A stretch of 64,000 nucleotides of DNA. Source: Clostridiales bacterium (GTDB lineage: Bacteria > Bacillota > Clostridia > Saccharofermentanales > Saccharofermentanaceae). The stretch spans positions 1 to 64,000 of the forward strand of contig JAFRQR010000021.1 of the NCBI GenBank assembly GCA_017428545.1. Reading direction: 5' to 3'. Under the pieces are notes generated by a model that was not told the origin of the DNA, did not search any database, and worked only from the letters and a program-made list of their open reading frames with translations. Below are positions 26,923 to 35,976 of this stretch, in pieces (positions within the stretch are counted from its first letter, which is position 1; each line of letters begins with the position of its first letter). Both the position numbers and the translations under genes were made by a program.

Positions 26923-27852
26923 TTGGACGCATTACTTCTGGTATTCATAAAGATCGTTGTGGCGGTGACTCTGGGCTTTGTCTTAAGAAAAGCCAAGGTC
27001 ATCGATGAACGTATGCAAAAAGGACTATCCGACATCCTGCTTCTTGCGATCCTTCCGTTTTCCATCGTCTCTTCTTCCAACTACGAAAAGACGCCCGAAG
27101 TTACCGAGGGTATGCTGATCACGCTGGTTGCGGCTCTGGTCTACTATATTTTTTCACTTATCGCGATGAGGCTTCTTTCGAAAAAACTCCCCTTCGAAGA
27201 AAAAGAGAAGAGGGTCTTTGTGACCATGACCGTTTTTGCGAATACGGGCTTTGTCGGGTTCCCGCTGATGTCGGCGCTCTACGGAAATGCCGGACTTCTC
27301 ATGGCGGTCGTATTTAATCTGGCCTATAACCTTTTCATGTATACGTACGGCATCCACCTTCTTTCCGGAAAGACCGGAAGCATAAAGAGCATCCTTACAA
27401 ATCCCGTAAATATCGCCTCTGTTCTTGCGATCCTGATCTTTATCTCGCCGTTCCGCTTTAATTCTTATGTGTCCGGTCCGATCGACCTGATCGCCGCGAT
27501 GACGGTACCGCTCAGCATGATCATCATCGGATCGAATCTTGCGGCAATGCCGTTTTTCAAGATCGTTTCCGATCCGAAATCCTACCTGATCTCATTTATG
27601 CGTCTGATCGCACTTCCGGGCGTGATGCTGCTACTTATGTATCTTGCTTTTACGGGTACTTCCATGACGCCGGAGACGGCTTCGGTCACGGTAATGATGT
27701 GCGCACTTCCCTGCGGTTCCATGAACGTTATCCTTTCGGAAAAGTATGATTGCGCGCCGGAATTTGCGGCACGCTCGACCGTGCAGAGTATGCTTATTTG
27801 CATGGCGACACTCCCGCTTTTTGTCGTGATCTGTTCGCATCTATTTTCGTGA
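26923..27852 (+). CDS. AEC-family (auxin efflux carrier-like) transporter
   Basis: 309 residues and about ten hydrophobic segments in two halves, matching PF03547. The conserved NTGFVGFPLMSALYG (residues ~108-122) and the second-half GSNLAAMPF and CALPCGSMNVIL are family features. Bacterial members export or import malate, other carboxylates or sulfonates; the substrate cannot be told. It starts TTG after AGAGGAG and probably shares a transcript with glpK. Confidence 0.88.
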   Translation: MDALLLVFIKIVVAVTLGFVLRKAKVIDERMQKGLSDILLLAILPFSIVSSSNYEKTPEVTEGMLITLVAALVYYIFSLIAMRLLSKKLPFEEKEKRVFVTMTVFANTGFVGFPLMSALYGNAGLLMAVVFNLAYNLFMYTYGIHLLSGKTGSIKSILTNPVNIASVLAILIFISPFRFNSYVSGPIDLIAAMTVPLSMIIIGSNLAAMPFFKIVSDPKSYLISFMRLIALPGVMLLLMYLAFTGTSMTPETASVTVMMCALPCGSMNVILSEKYDCAPEFAARSTVQSMLICMATLPLFVVICSHLFS

Positions 27853-27990
27853 TCCCTTGAATTTTTTACAATAATCCGATCATTTTTGACAATCGCCCGA
27901 ACGGCATTCTCTTTTGTGTTTGAATTAGTTTGGTACCGATTACGGTATTTTCCCGAAGAGGGATGCACTCTGAAAGAGAGGAAGTGTCAT

Positions 27991-28665
27991 ATGATCAGGA
28001 TCGAAAATGCGATTAAAAACTATCAGGTCGGCCAGACCCAGGTGCACGCCTGTAACGGGATCTGGCTGGAGATCCCGGACGGTGCTTTTGTATCGGTATC
28101 GGGAAGATCCGGTTCGGGAAAAACGACCCTTCTTAATCTTATTGGAGGAAAAGAAAAACCGGATTCGGGGAAGATCCTGATCGACGGGGTAGACATCAAC
28201 ACGCTTTCGGACAAAGAACTCTCCAGATTCCGAAACGAAAAAATCGGATTTGTTTTCCAGTCCTTCCTTTTGGAACCGTCGATGACGGCGCTTGAAAACG
28301 TCGAGCTTCCGCTGATCGTGCGGAAGTATTCCAAAGAAAAACGTAGAAGGATCGCCAAAGAAATACTTGAAAAAGTCGGCCTGAAAGAGCGCCTTGATCA
28401 CAAGCCGGGGCAGCTTTCCGGCGGAGAGAGACAGCGCGTCAGTATCGCAAGAGCCATCTGCACGGATCCGAAGATCCTTATCGCTGATGAGCCGACCGGA
28501 AATCTTGATGCAAAAACAGGCGGGCAGATCATGGAACTTCTGCGTTCCCTGAAGGAAGGACGCACTTTCATTTTGGTCACGCATGATGAAGAACTGGCGC
28601 GCTCGGCACCGGTTCAGGTCGTTATGAAAGACGGAAAGATCGTCTCGAAAGAAGGCGGAGTGTGA
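27991..28665 (+). CDS. ABC transporter ATP-binding protein (MacB/LolD type)
   Basis: 224 residues. Walker A GRSGSGKTTLLN, signature LSGGERQRVSIARA, Walker B ILIADEPTGNLD and the H-loop LVTHDEEL are intact. Sequence type matches the LolD/MacB/FtsE group, which powers FtsX-fold permeases by mechanotransmission. The frame is open from 27886, but GAGAGGAAG before the ATG at 27991 sets the start. It overlaps the following permease gene, so the three genes (27991-30631) form one exporter operon. Confidence 0.93.
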   Translation: MIRIENAIKNYQVGQTQVHACNGIWLEIPDGAFVSVSGRSGSGKTTLLNLIGGKEKPDSGKILIDGVDINTLSDKELSRFRNEKIGFVFQSFLLEPSMTALENVELPLIVRKYSKEKRRRIAKEILEKVGLKERLDHKPGQLSGGERQRVSIARAICTDPKILIADEPTGNLDAKTGGQIMELLRSLKEGRTFILVTHDEELARSAPVQVVMKDGKIVSKEGGV

Positions 28666-29306
28666 TCAATATGGTTAAAAACTGTCTTATGAAACTCGGG
28701 CTTTCCTGGATGCTGAAACACAAAGAAAGATATGTGCTCAGCTGGATCTCGTTTGGATTAATCAGCATGTTCCTGATTTTTGTTTACTCCATCGCAGTCG
28801 GTATCACTTCGCAGGTCAAAGACTACGCAAGTGCTTTTCCGGAAGGATCCGTCAGCGTGGACCGGATGAACGAGATCGCATCTCAATATTCGATCGCAGG
28901 AACTGTCATCGCTTCGGTCTTTGTCGTTGTCTGCATGGTCAGCCTCATCAACTCGCTTCTTATCACGATCGGTGAAAATTCCGCCTTTATGGAACTTTTT
29001 CGCCTTCTCGGGCTTTCCCGGAATGACTATATGTTCATGACTTGCTTTGTTTCTTCTATCCAGGGCCTGATCGGAGGACTCCTCGGAGTTCTTTTTGCGT
29101 TTCTTCTGACGGAACCTGCCTATCGGATCGTGAAGAGTCTGGATCTGAAAGGGACGGATATCCTAAAAGAACTTCGGATAGATCCGAGGTCCTGTGTGAT
29201 CACTTTAGGAATATGTGTACTGGTCTCCGTGATATCGGGACTGGCGGCTTTCCGGCTGTCTTCCGGCGCGAAAGCGGACGCGGTCGCGGATGCTGAACTG
29301 ATTTGA
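28662..29306 (+). CDS. FtsX-like permease, short subunit
   Basis: 214 residues with four predicted membrane helices: one near residues 25-50, then three in the FtsX arrangement (TVIASVFVVVCMVSLINSLL, FVSSIQGLIGGLLGVLFAFL, CVITLGICVLVSVISGLAAF). FMELFRLLGLSRNDY is the cytoplasmic coupling helix region typical of FtsX folds. The extracellular domain between helices 1 and 2 is very short. The start may be GTG 28662, overlapping the ATPase stop, or ATG 28671. It likely pairs with the larger permease at 29324. Confidence 0.82.
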   Translation: MINMVKNCLMKLGLSWMLKHKERYVLSWISFGLISMFLIFVYSIAVGITSQVKDYASAFPEGSVSVDRMNEIASQYSIAGTVIASVFVVVCMVSLINSLLITIGENSAFMELFRLLGLSRNDYMFMTCFVSSIQGLIGGLLGVLFAFLLTEPAYRIVKSLDLKGTDILKELRIDPRSCVITLGICVLVSVISGLAAFRLSSGAKADAVADAELI

Positions 29307-29323
29307 CAGGCGGGTGAAGGGAA

Positions 29324-30631
29324 ATGATGACAGTAGCGTTGAAAATGATACGAAATAACCGGCCCCGTTTTGTTCTCACGATCGTAGGGTTCGTCGTAGC
29401 CGTAATGATCCTTCTGATGGGGATCTACTACAGAAATCTCAGTAAGACTGTCATCGAAGAAAACATCAATGGCGCACTTTCCAAAAGAACGGTAGTTTTG
29501 CATGAAGTGGATATTCCTCTCGTAAAGTATTCTCCGGCCGGAGACGATCTCATTCCGATGTACGAAGACTTAAGTGAAAACGATATCCTCTCCGTCATTG
29601 CTCAGAAGGGCGTGTCGTCGGCGAGCGTGAAATATCTGGCGCCCGATGACTTTTCGGTCTCGTGTGAAAATGTCCGGGTGCATCTTACGGAAAACTATGC
29701 CGTGAATAGCGCATTCGAAAGCGCCTCGAAGGCGCGGGCGGACGCACTGAAAAACGAAGATCCGGATTTTCGGGCCATATTGGCAGGACCGGGATTTTCG
29801 GGAAAAGATCCTTGCGAGGTCATGCTGAGTGAGGTATTTACGGTCTCCATGGGATGGACGCCCGAAGAAGCTATCGGCAAGTTCCTCGTCCTCTCCGTTC
29901 CGGGAGCGGGGGACACCAAGATGAAAGTGGCCGGCGTGTATTCATATCGGATGACGCCGGGGATCGAAGAGGACATCAGTGGTATGACCGGCTGGTTTCA
30001 CATCGACCCTCAGGGAGAACAAAATGAGATCGCAAACGCGGTGCTTTTCGACATGAAGTTTTTTGAGATCCTCGCCGGAAAAACGGGAAAAGATGAGTAC
30101 AGAAAGCCGTCGGATATAGTCCTTTGCATGGAGGATACCTCCTTCATCGAAGATCTGGCCGGAACCCTCGAACGGAAGTACTCTTTGGAGACCCAGAGTG
30201 ATTACATGGAGCTTCTGGATCCGCTGGAAAAGCAGTCCGAACTGACATGGGCGTTCATCATCGTGGGGATCATCCTGGCATTTCTTGTTCTGATCATGGT
30301 CATCAACAGCATCTGCATCAATATCTATCAGCAAAAACGTTTTTTGAATCTCCTTTCGCTTTTGGGATACAGCAGACAGAGGATTTGCCGGCTCTTTGCG
30401 TATCAGAGCCTGATATACGGTTTTTCGGGCTCACTCATCGGAGCGCTTTTTGCCTATCTGATCACGGCGTTTGTCGGAATGAGAATGCATTCTGCTCTCG
30501 GGGATTGCGGTTTTTCGGGATCGGAACTCATGCTGCCGCTGCATTACGTGTTCTTCGTAATGTGCATGTTCTCGTTTCTGAGTTTTTTGCTCGGATATAT
30601 TGCGGCAGAAATAAAAGTGAAAAGACGATAG
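29324..30631 (+). CDS. MacB-like FtsX-domain permease, long subunit
   Basis: 435 residues. Helix 1 (residues ~16-33) is followed by a ~270-residue extracytoplasmic domain of MacB type (APDDFSVSCENVRVHL, CEVMLSEVFTVSMGWTPEEA), then three helices with the FtsX coupling segment FLNLLSLLGYSRQRICRL. With the ATPase and short permease it makes an asymmetric heterodimeric exporter. No sensor kinase is next to it, unlike many antimicrobial-peptide exporters. It ends 5 bases from the convergent GNAT gene. Confidence 0.85.
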   Translation: MMTVALKMIRNNRPRFVLTIVGFVVAVMILLMGIYYRNLSKTVIEENINGALSKRTVVLHEVDIPLVKYSPAGDDLIPMYEDLSENDILSVIAQKGVSSASVKYLAPDDFSVSCENVRVHLTENYAVNSAFESASKARADALKNEDPDFRAILAGPGFSGKDPCEVMLSEVFTVSMGWTPEEAIGKFLVLSVPGAGDTKMKVAGVYSYRMTPGIEEDISGMTGWFHIDPQGEQNEIANAVLFDMKFFEILAGKTGKDEYRKPSDIVLCMEDTSFIEDLAGTLERKYSLETQSDYMELLDPLEKQSELTWAFIIVGIILAFLVLIMVINSICINIYQQKRFLNLLSLLGYSRQRICRLFAYQSLIYGFSGSLIGALFAYLITAFVGMRMHSALGDCGFSGSELMLPLHYVFFVMCMFSFLSFLLGYIAAEIKVKRR

Positions 30632-30636
30632 ATCCG

Positions 30637-31728
30637 TCAGGAAACAATGTTTGCCTGGCTTTGTTCCGCAACTACTGCAGGTGTGGTGCGGATCCAGTAG
30701 TTCTCGTTATAGATATTGTCCAGTTCGCTGAAATAGGTCTGCTCGTAGACACCGCCGTCAGCGAGGATCGTACGGCGCGACGGTTCGTTGTCCGTGTGGC
30801 AGACGACCAGGACCTTCGAGTGGCCGAGAAGTTTGGCATAAGGAAGCACCATCGCCAGCATCCTCTTACCATAGCCGCGACGACGTTCGGAAGGGCGTAC
30901 GGAGTACGAGATGTGGCCGCCGTGCTTACTCATGTAGTCGTTGAGCTCGTGCTTGATCTCGATCATGCCGACCGGAAGACCGTCAGACATACGGAAAGCA
31001 ACGAACGGGGTGCTCGGCATGTAGTAGGACGGCGCGGTCTTTCTGGAACCGAGCGTGTCGACAAAGGCGAACCATTCGGCGATATCGTCAAACGAAGCAA
31101 GAAGCGCAGATCCGATGATCTCCTCCTCGCCCCAGTTAAGATATTCATCACGGAAATCTTCCATCTCATCAGCGAAATCCGTAGAAGGAAGTGTCAGGAT
31201 CAGGGCGTCTTCCGGAACGAATGCGACGCACGTCATCGGGTCGGTGAAGTCGAATTCATAGACCTCGAAAGGCGCGCCCGGCACGTGTCCGACGACAAAA
31301 ATGGTATTTCTGTCCGGATAGTATTCGGCGCCGCACCAGATGAAGTCGGAGCCTGTCTTAAAAGCTTCGTCGGAATAGTAGCGGTGCTCGGTGAGAGTTG
31401 CCAGGTTAAATACGGAAAAACCGAAACGGTCACGTCGGAAAACGTAGTAAACGATGCCGTTATTGTGCTTGATCATCTCGCTCAATGCGTGCTCGTTGTC
31501 GAGGCAGTCATAACTTAAAACAAGGTCGTGATTCGGCGTGAAAAGCGAATAGCGGGCAGCCATTCTCGGTTCGCCGTCGAGCTCGCCTTCGTAGGTCTCA
31601 CAGAGGAGAAAATAGCCGTTGGCAAAACAGCCCTCTTCCTTCGTCCTTTTGTTCTCGGGACGGAAAAGGATCTCGCTTTGCTGCTTATACTGATTCGCAT
31701 ATTCAGGCGAAAATGCGACGTTCCTCAT
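30637..31728 (-). CDS. GNAT acetyltransferase fused to an N-terminal domain of unknown function
   Basis: 363 residues from the ATG at 31728; the upstream frame (to 31866) would give a non-conserved extension. The C-terminal ~140 residues are GNAT: VAFRMSDGLPVGMIEIKHEL, then YSVRPSERRRGYGKRMLAM (acetyl-CoA loop Rx2GxG) and VVCHTDNEPSRRTILADGGV. The first ~190 residues are beta-rich and Tyr/Asp-rich (YYVFRRDRFGFSVFNLATL, GSDFIWCGAEYYPDRNTIFV); they resemble WD-like fragments in Firmicutes but I cannot name the domain. The substrate is unknown. The gene is divergent from the zinc-ribbon pair. Confidence 0.8.
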   Translation of the reverse strand: MRNVAFSPEYANQYKQQSEILFRPENKRTKEEGCFANGYFLLCETYEGELDGEPRMAARYSLFTPNHDLVLSYDCLDNEHALSEMIKHNNGIVYYVFRRDRFGFSVFNLATLTEHRYYSDEAFKTGSDFIWCGAEYYPDRNTIFVVGHVPGAPFEVYEFDFTDPMTCVAFVPEDALILTLPSTDFADEMEDFRDEYLNWGEEEIIGSALLASFDDIAEWFAFVDTLGSRKTAPSYYMPSTPFVAFRMSDGLPVGMIEIKHELNDYMSKHGGHISYSVRPSERRRGYGKRMLAMVLPYAKLLGHSKVLVVCHTDNEPSRRTILADGGVYEQTYFSELDNIYNENYWIRTTPAVVAEQSQANIVS

Positions 31729-31851
31729 ATAATTCCTGCTCTCTTTTATGTCTGGTTCAAGTGCTTTTGCGTCTGCCGGAACAGGGGGCAAAAATGCGCC
31801 TGAAACCCCAGTTAAATATGAATATAAAAAGTGTAACACAATGCGAAATAA

Positions 31852-31880
31852 TTGACAATCTCGCAAACAAATTTTATATT
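31852..31880 (+). promoter_or_regulatory. Promoter for the zinc-ribbon scaffold gene
   Basis: TTGACA, 17-base spacer, TATATT, about 28 bases before the start at 31908, with GTAGGAGGGT as RBS. A strong consensus-type vegetative promoter. Confidence 0.8.
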
Positions 31881-31907
31881 ATAGAGTGATGTAGGAGGGT
31901 TCTTTAT

Positions 31908-34900
31908 ATGGAGATAGCATTTCACTGCCCCAATTGTTCGGCAGATCTGATATTCGATGAATCCAAAAGTTATACTTGCTGCTTCTGTCATACGGTATTG
32001 ACCGGAAAAGACGAAGTAACAGAGCTCGAAGGCGGTTACTATGTAGGTGACGCCTGGAATGAAAAAGTGTATCACGTATTCCACTGTGAGGATTGCGGTG
32101 GAGAGTTTATAGCAAAACCGGCAAACGCAAATATCGGCTGCCCGATCTGCGCGTCCACGTCTCTTAAGGACAAGGGCGGTATCGTCGGACCGATGCCGAG
32201 AAGAGCGATTCCGTTCTCACATACCAAGCAGCAGGCACAGGAGATGTTCCTGGATTATATCCGCAACAATTCCGCTGTCGGCAGAACTCTGGCAACCGAC
32301 GAGAACAAGGAACTTCTGCACAAAGCTTATGTTCCGATCTGGCTTTTTACATACGAAGTCATTGCACATGCAAAAGTCACCGCTTCGCTGAGAAATAAAG
32401 CTGCGGAGAGCAAGACACTTTTCGGTATCAACGGTACCGAAGCGATCGCCGAGTCTCTTACCGCGATCCGTTCTTCTTTCTCCCGTTTCCAGGCCAACCG
32501 CAAAGGCGCGGCAAAAGAGACAAATGACGGTACATCCGAGCATGTCACCGGTGGTGTCCTCTCCTGGCAGGGGATCCCGTTTGACGCATCCGGTGTTCTT
32601 CCGACCAGCGTCATCAACAACCTGCAGCCCTATGACCAGAGCAAGATGGTCCTTCTGAACGAGAAGGTCCTGATGGATACTCCGGTCCTGATCATGACCA
32701 AAGACCCGATCTCCTGCATGCAGGATTTCATGGAGCGTATCAAGAAATGGACACGTCAGATGATCATCGACGCCCATTCCGATTCTTACGACATTTCCTA
32801 TTTCCAGGACAAGACCGACTACCCGCTGGGTATCGGTGAACTGGTGCTTTTCCCGATCTGGTACATGAAGGGCGAGTACATGGGCAGAGAATATTTCTTT
32901 GCCATGAACGGCCAAAACGGTGAGATCGATGCCAACGTTCCGATGACCAAGGGAACCTCCAAGAGTGCCGGCATCACGTATCAGCAGTACTGGGACAAGT
33001 CCCGCTGCACAGCGCTTAACGACACGCACTTCGAATTTAATATCCACGACCCGAATATCGAGGTCCTCGATTACTCCTTCTTCGAAAAGCCGAAGGAGTC
33101 GAGAGTCACCCCGGAAGGCAGGATCGCGCCGAAGTCCTCTTCCGCCGCTCCGGCAAGCCTGGATGATGTATTCGAGAATGCCGCCGAGGCTCTTTCCGGT
33201 GGAAAAGCACCTGCTTCCGATAAGCCGGCGCAGAAGAAGAAGTTCTCCGAGATGGAAATGGAGATCGGATTCGGCAAGAAGAAGAAAGATCCGGAAAAGC
33301 CCTTGACCAAGGAAGAAGAGATGGAGCGCGAGCGCGAGATGATCGCAAGACTCCGTGCCGCCGCAAAAGAGGAACCGAGAGACCCGAATGGCGCCGCAAG
33401 TGTTCCTTCCTGGGCAAAGGCTGTTACGCCGCCGCCGTCCCAGACGACAGCCGCGCGTCCGACCGCCAGAACGAAGAAGGGCACGAGCGCTACAAGATCC
33501 AGCGTAGCCGCTTCTGCGAACAAGCCGATCTGGGAGAAGACCGAAGAAGACCTTCTCGCAGAAAAAGAGGCTTCCAGAAAGCCCACGATGTCCATGGCAG
33601 AACGCATGGCAAGAAAAGAAGAAGATACAACGGAGAACAAGCCGGCCCGTGGTTTCACCGGCGGTCTTGGTGCCATGAACCAGGATATGGAACTGGAAGA
33701 TCTGGACAAGATGCTTACTTCGGATCCCATGCCCCCGATGCATATGAAGGTTCCGGACAAGTACAAGACTCCTGCTGCTTCTGCTGAAGAAACAGCTTTC
33801 CGTGAGCAGATCGCCGCTCCGTCGCATCACGAAGAAGAAACACCGGAATCCTACGAGATCCCGATGCCGAAGGTCACTCCGAAGCCTTCCGCAAGAAAAG
33901 CACCTGTCAGAAGAAAGGTAGTCGAGCCGCAGCCGGAGCCGGTCGTTGAAGAGCCGGTGATCGAAGAGACGGCACCTGAAGAAGAGACCGAGATGATGGC
34001 GAACATCACCTTCTCCTTCAACAAGAAAAAGCCTGCCATGAGCGGTGAGGAAAAACCCGTTACCGAAACAGCTATCCCGAGACAGCCGGAGAAAGAACCG
34101 GAAAGGGCTCAGGGTATGCCGATCATGAACTCCGAATATGAATCCGGTTATCTTAACCGTACCGAGATCGAGCGCGAAGTATCCGAGGGTGGCGTCCGGG
34201 AGATCGTTCCGAATATCCCGAAGGCTTCCGAGAACTATGTCGGATCGGATGAGAATGACCGTCCGCTGTCTTCCCGTCCCGCAGCTCCTCTTGCCCGTAT
34301 GCGCGGTGATGTCCGTGTCGAGACGACAGACAGAAAAGACCTGGCTCCTGAGGATGATATTACGAACCGTCCTCTGGCCGAAAGACCGCCGGCCCCGCTG
34401 GCAAGAGCGACCGAATCTTCCGGCCCGACATTGGAATATCTGGCCGAGCATGAATTGGATGACGAGATCCACGCGATGCCTTCTATCGAAAGCAACGCCG
34501 GATTGAGATGGGGTGAGATGCCTGAAGCAAAGGGTACGCCGTCCTGGGCAAAACCGCAGGAGTCTGATGATTCCCCGTCTCCGTTCAGACCGAACCCGAG
34601 AGACCGTGGTAGAAGCCATATGTCCAGAGACGAACTTCGCGCGTCCGAAGAAGACGCTGTCAGAAAAGCATCCGCAAGCCTTGCAGCTCACAACGCCGCA
34701 GGCCCGAGAGCAAGAACTCTTGCCGACAGAAGAAGGATCGATGCCGAAGAAGCAGCACAAGAGCAGGAGAGAGCAAATTCTCCGTTCCGTCCGGCAAGAC
34801 CTGCCGCGGAGAGACCGGCTATCGAAAGACAGGCGACAGAAAGACCGATGGGCAGACCTGCCGGAAGACCTGCTCCGAGAGCAGCTGCCGAAGAACCGAA

Positions 34901-35900
34901 AAAACAGGTCCCGATCTGGGAGCGTGTCCCGGAGACAGACGGACCGATCCCTGCATGGGGTGCTTCCGCCGCATTTGTTGATGATGAAAGACCGCGTGGT
35001 TCTCTCATGAAGCCGAAGGGTCAGATCATTGATGTTGAAAAGCCGAGAGAAGGCACAGGCCTTTGGAAACCGGACGGATCCGTTAAGGAAGTCCTGCTTC
35101 CGGGCGGTGCAAGAGTCGGTTCCGCTGAAGAAGAGAAAGATAATGAGCGCGAACTTCCGGCACCGGAAGCCCGCGAGGTCGCTCCGACGAGACCTTCAAG
35201 ACCTCAGGTAGAGCGTCCTGCTCCGCCGAGAGGAGCCGCGATACCGTCTGCAAGACCGGTTTCCAGACCTGCGGTTGAAAGACCTGCAGCCAGACCTGCA
35301 GTAGAAAGACCTGCAGCCAGACCTTCGGTTGAAAGACCGGCAGCGGAAAGACCGATGGGCAGACCTTCCGCAAGACCTATGGGAAGACCCGGAAATGCCG
35401 TAATTGAGGAAGCCGCAGAGAACCGTTCTTCTGCGGTAACTGAAGATGAGAGCGCTCCGATCACTTTCTCCTCTGACCGTCCGCGTACATATGCACAGCG
35501 CCGTCAGATGGAAGAGGAAGAAAGAAGACGTGAGATCCAGAGTTCTTTTGTGAACCCGGAAAAACAGCGCGCTCCGATCCGCCGCCCGTCGCTCCGACCT
35601 GCGGATCTTCGTGCCGACCTTCCGGATGAGGATGAACCGGTCAATAAGACGTTTGAGTCTTCGCAGTTTGAGAATAAGCCGTCTGTAGTGGCTTCTCTGG
35701 ATATGCTTCCGGAGCCGCTCGGTGAAGAAAACATCCACCACCTGGCAAAAGATTCCTATACGCCGGCGCTTGCCCGCGGTACGGATGAGATCCAGGAAGA
35801 ACTGGCACAGGGTGAAAAGATCGCGAAGAAAGCGATGAGAGGCCTGCCGGATTATGATCCGGACGGACCGAGCCCGTTTAAGCCGAATAGAAACCGATAA
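31908..35900 (+). CDS. Zinc-ribbon protein with long disordered Arg/Pro/Glu-rich tail
   Basis: 1330 residues. The N-terminus holds two Cys4 zinc ribbons: FHCPNCS with TCCFC, and FHCEDCGG with GCPICAS. A folded region follows to about residue 415, shared with the paralog at 35977 (for example AYVPIWLFTYE against PVYVPFFFYDY). The remaining ~900 residues are low-complexity and probably disordered, with recurring short motifs: PIWEK/PIWER, PSWAK (twice), RPLxxRPxAPLAR (twice), SPFRPN/SPFRPA/SPFKPN, and ERPAARPAVERPAARPSVER. There is no membrane segment. The C-terminus GLPDYDPDGPSPFKPNRNR matches that of the paralog. The function is unknown; the architecture suggests a cytoplasmic scaffold. Confidence 0.85.
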   Translation: MEIAFHCPNCSADLIFDESKSYTCCFCHTVLTGKDEVTELEGGYYVGDAWNEKVYHVFHCEDCGGEFIAKPANANIGCPICASTSLKDKGGIVGPMPRRAIPFSHTKQQAQEMFLDYIRNNSAVGRTLATDENKELLHKAYVPIWLFTYEVIAHAKVTASLRNKAAESKTLFGINGTEAIAESLTAIRSSFSRFQANRKGAAKETNDGTSEHVTGGVLSWQGIPFDASGVLPTSVINNLQPYDQSKMVLLNEKVLMDTPVLIMTKDPISCMQDFMERIKKWTRQMIIDAHSDSYDISYFQDKTDYPLGIGELVLFPIWYMKGEYMGREYFFAMNGQNGEIDANVPMTKGTSKSAGITYQQYWDKSRCTALNDTHFEFNIHDPNIEVLDYSFFEKPKESRVTPEGRIAPKSSSAAPASLDDVFENAAEALSGGKAPASDKPAQKKKFSEMEMEIGFGKKKKDPEKPLTKEEEMEREREMIARLRAAAKEEPRDPNGAASVPSWAKAVTPPPSQTTAARPTARTKKGTSATRSSVAASANKPIWEKTEEDLLAEKEASRKPTMSMAERMARKEEDTTENKPARGFTGGLGAMNQDMELEDLDKMLTSDPMPPMHMKVPDKYKTPAASAEETAFREQIAAPSHHEEETPESYEIPMPKVTPKPSARKAPVRRKVVEPQPEPVVEEPVIEETAPEEETEMMANITFSFNKKKPAMSGEEKPVTETAIPRQPEKEPERAQGMPIMNSEYESGYLNRTEIEREVSEGGVREIVPNIPKASENYVGSDENDRPLSSRPAAPLARMRGDVRVETTDRKDLAPEDDITNRPLAERPPAPLARATESSGPTLEYLAEHELDDEIHAMPSIESNAGLRWGEMPEAKGTPSWAKPQESDDSPSPFRPNPRDRGRSHMSRDELRASEEDAVRKASASLAAHNAAGPRARTLADRRRIDAEEAAQEQERANSPFRPARPAAERPAIERQATERPMGRPAGRPAPRAAAEEPKKQVPIWERVPETDGPIPAWGASAAFVDDERPRGSLMKPKGQIIDVEKPREGTGLWKPDGSVKEVLLPGGARVGSAEEEKDNERELPAPEAREVAPTRPSRPQVERPAPPRGAAIPSARPVSRPAVERPAARPAVERPAARPSVERPAAERPMGRPSARPMGRPGNAVIEEAAENRSSAVTEDESAPITFSSDRPRTYAQRRQMEEEERRREIQSSFVNPEKQRAPIRRPSLRPADLRADLPDEDEPVNKTFESSQFENKPSVVASLDMLPEPLGEENIHHLAKDSYTPALARGTDEIQEELAQGEKIAKKAMRGLPDYDPDGPSPFKPNRNR

Positions 35901-35908
35901 GCAATTCA

Positions 35909-35956
35909 CACACCGGGAATTAAGCGTCAGAAATGGCGCTGTCCCGGTATGTTTTT
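35909..35956 (+). terminator. Terminator or attenuator between the paralogs
   Basis: CACACCGGGA and TCCCGGTATG form an outer stem (one mismatch) followed by TTTTT; an inner GCG/GCGC pair sits in the loop. It ends only about 20 bases before the next start, so it may attenuate rather than stop transcription. Confidence 0.55.
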
Positions 35957-35976
35957 ACCTTTTGTAAGGAGTAACC

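Noticed and set aside
27886-27990. TTGACA at 27886 as promoter of the ABC exporter
   Set aside because: No -10 box at proper distance; the real promoter is not evident.
32217-34760. 847-residue open frame antisense to the zinc-ribbon scaffold gene
   Set aside because: Shadow of a biased coding sequence: Arg/Ser/Cys-rich, no motif and no initiation site.
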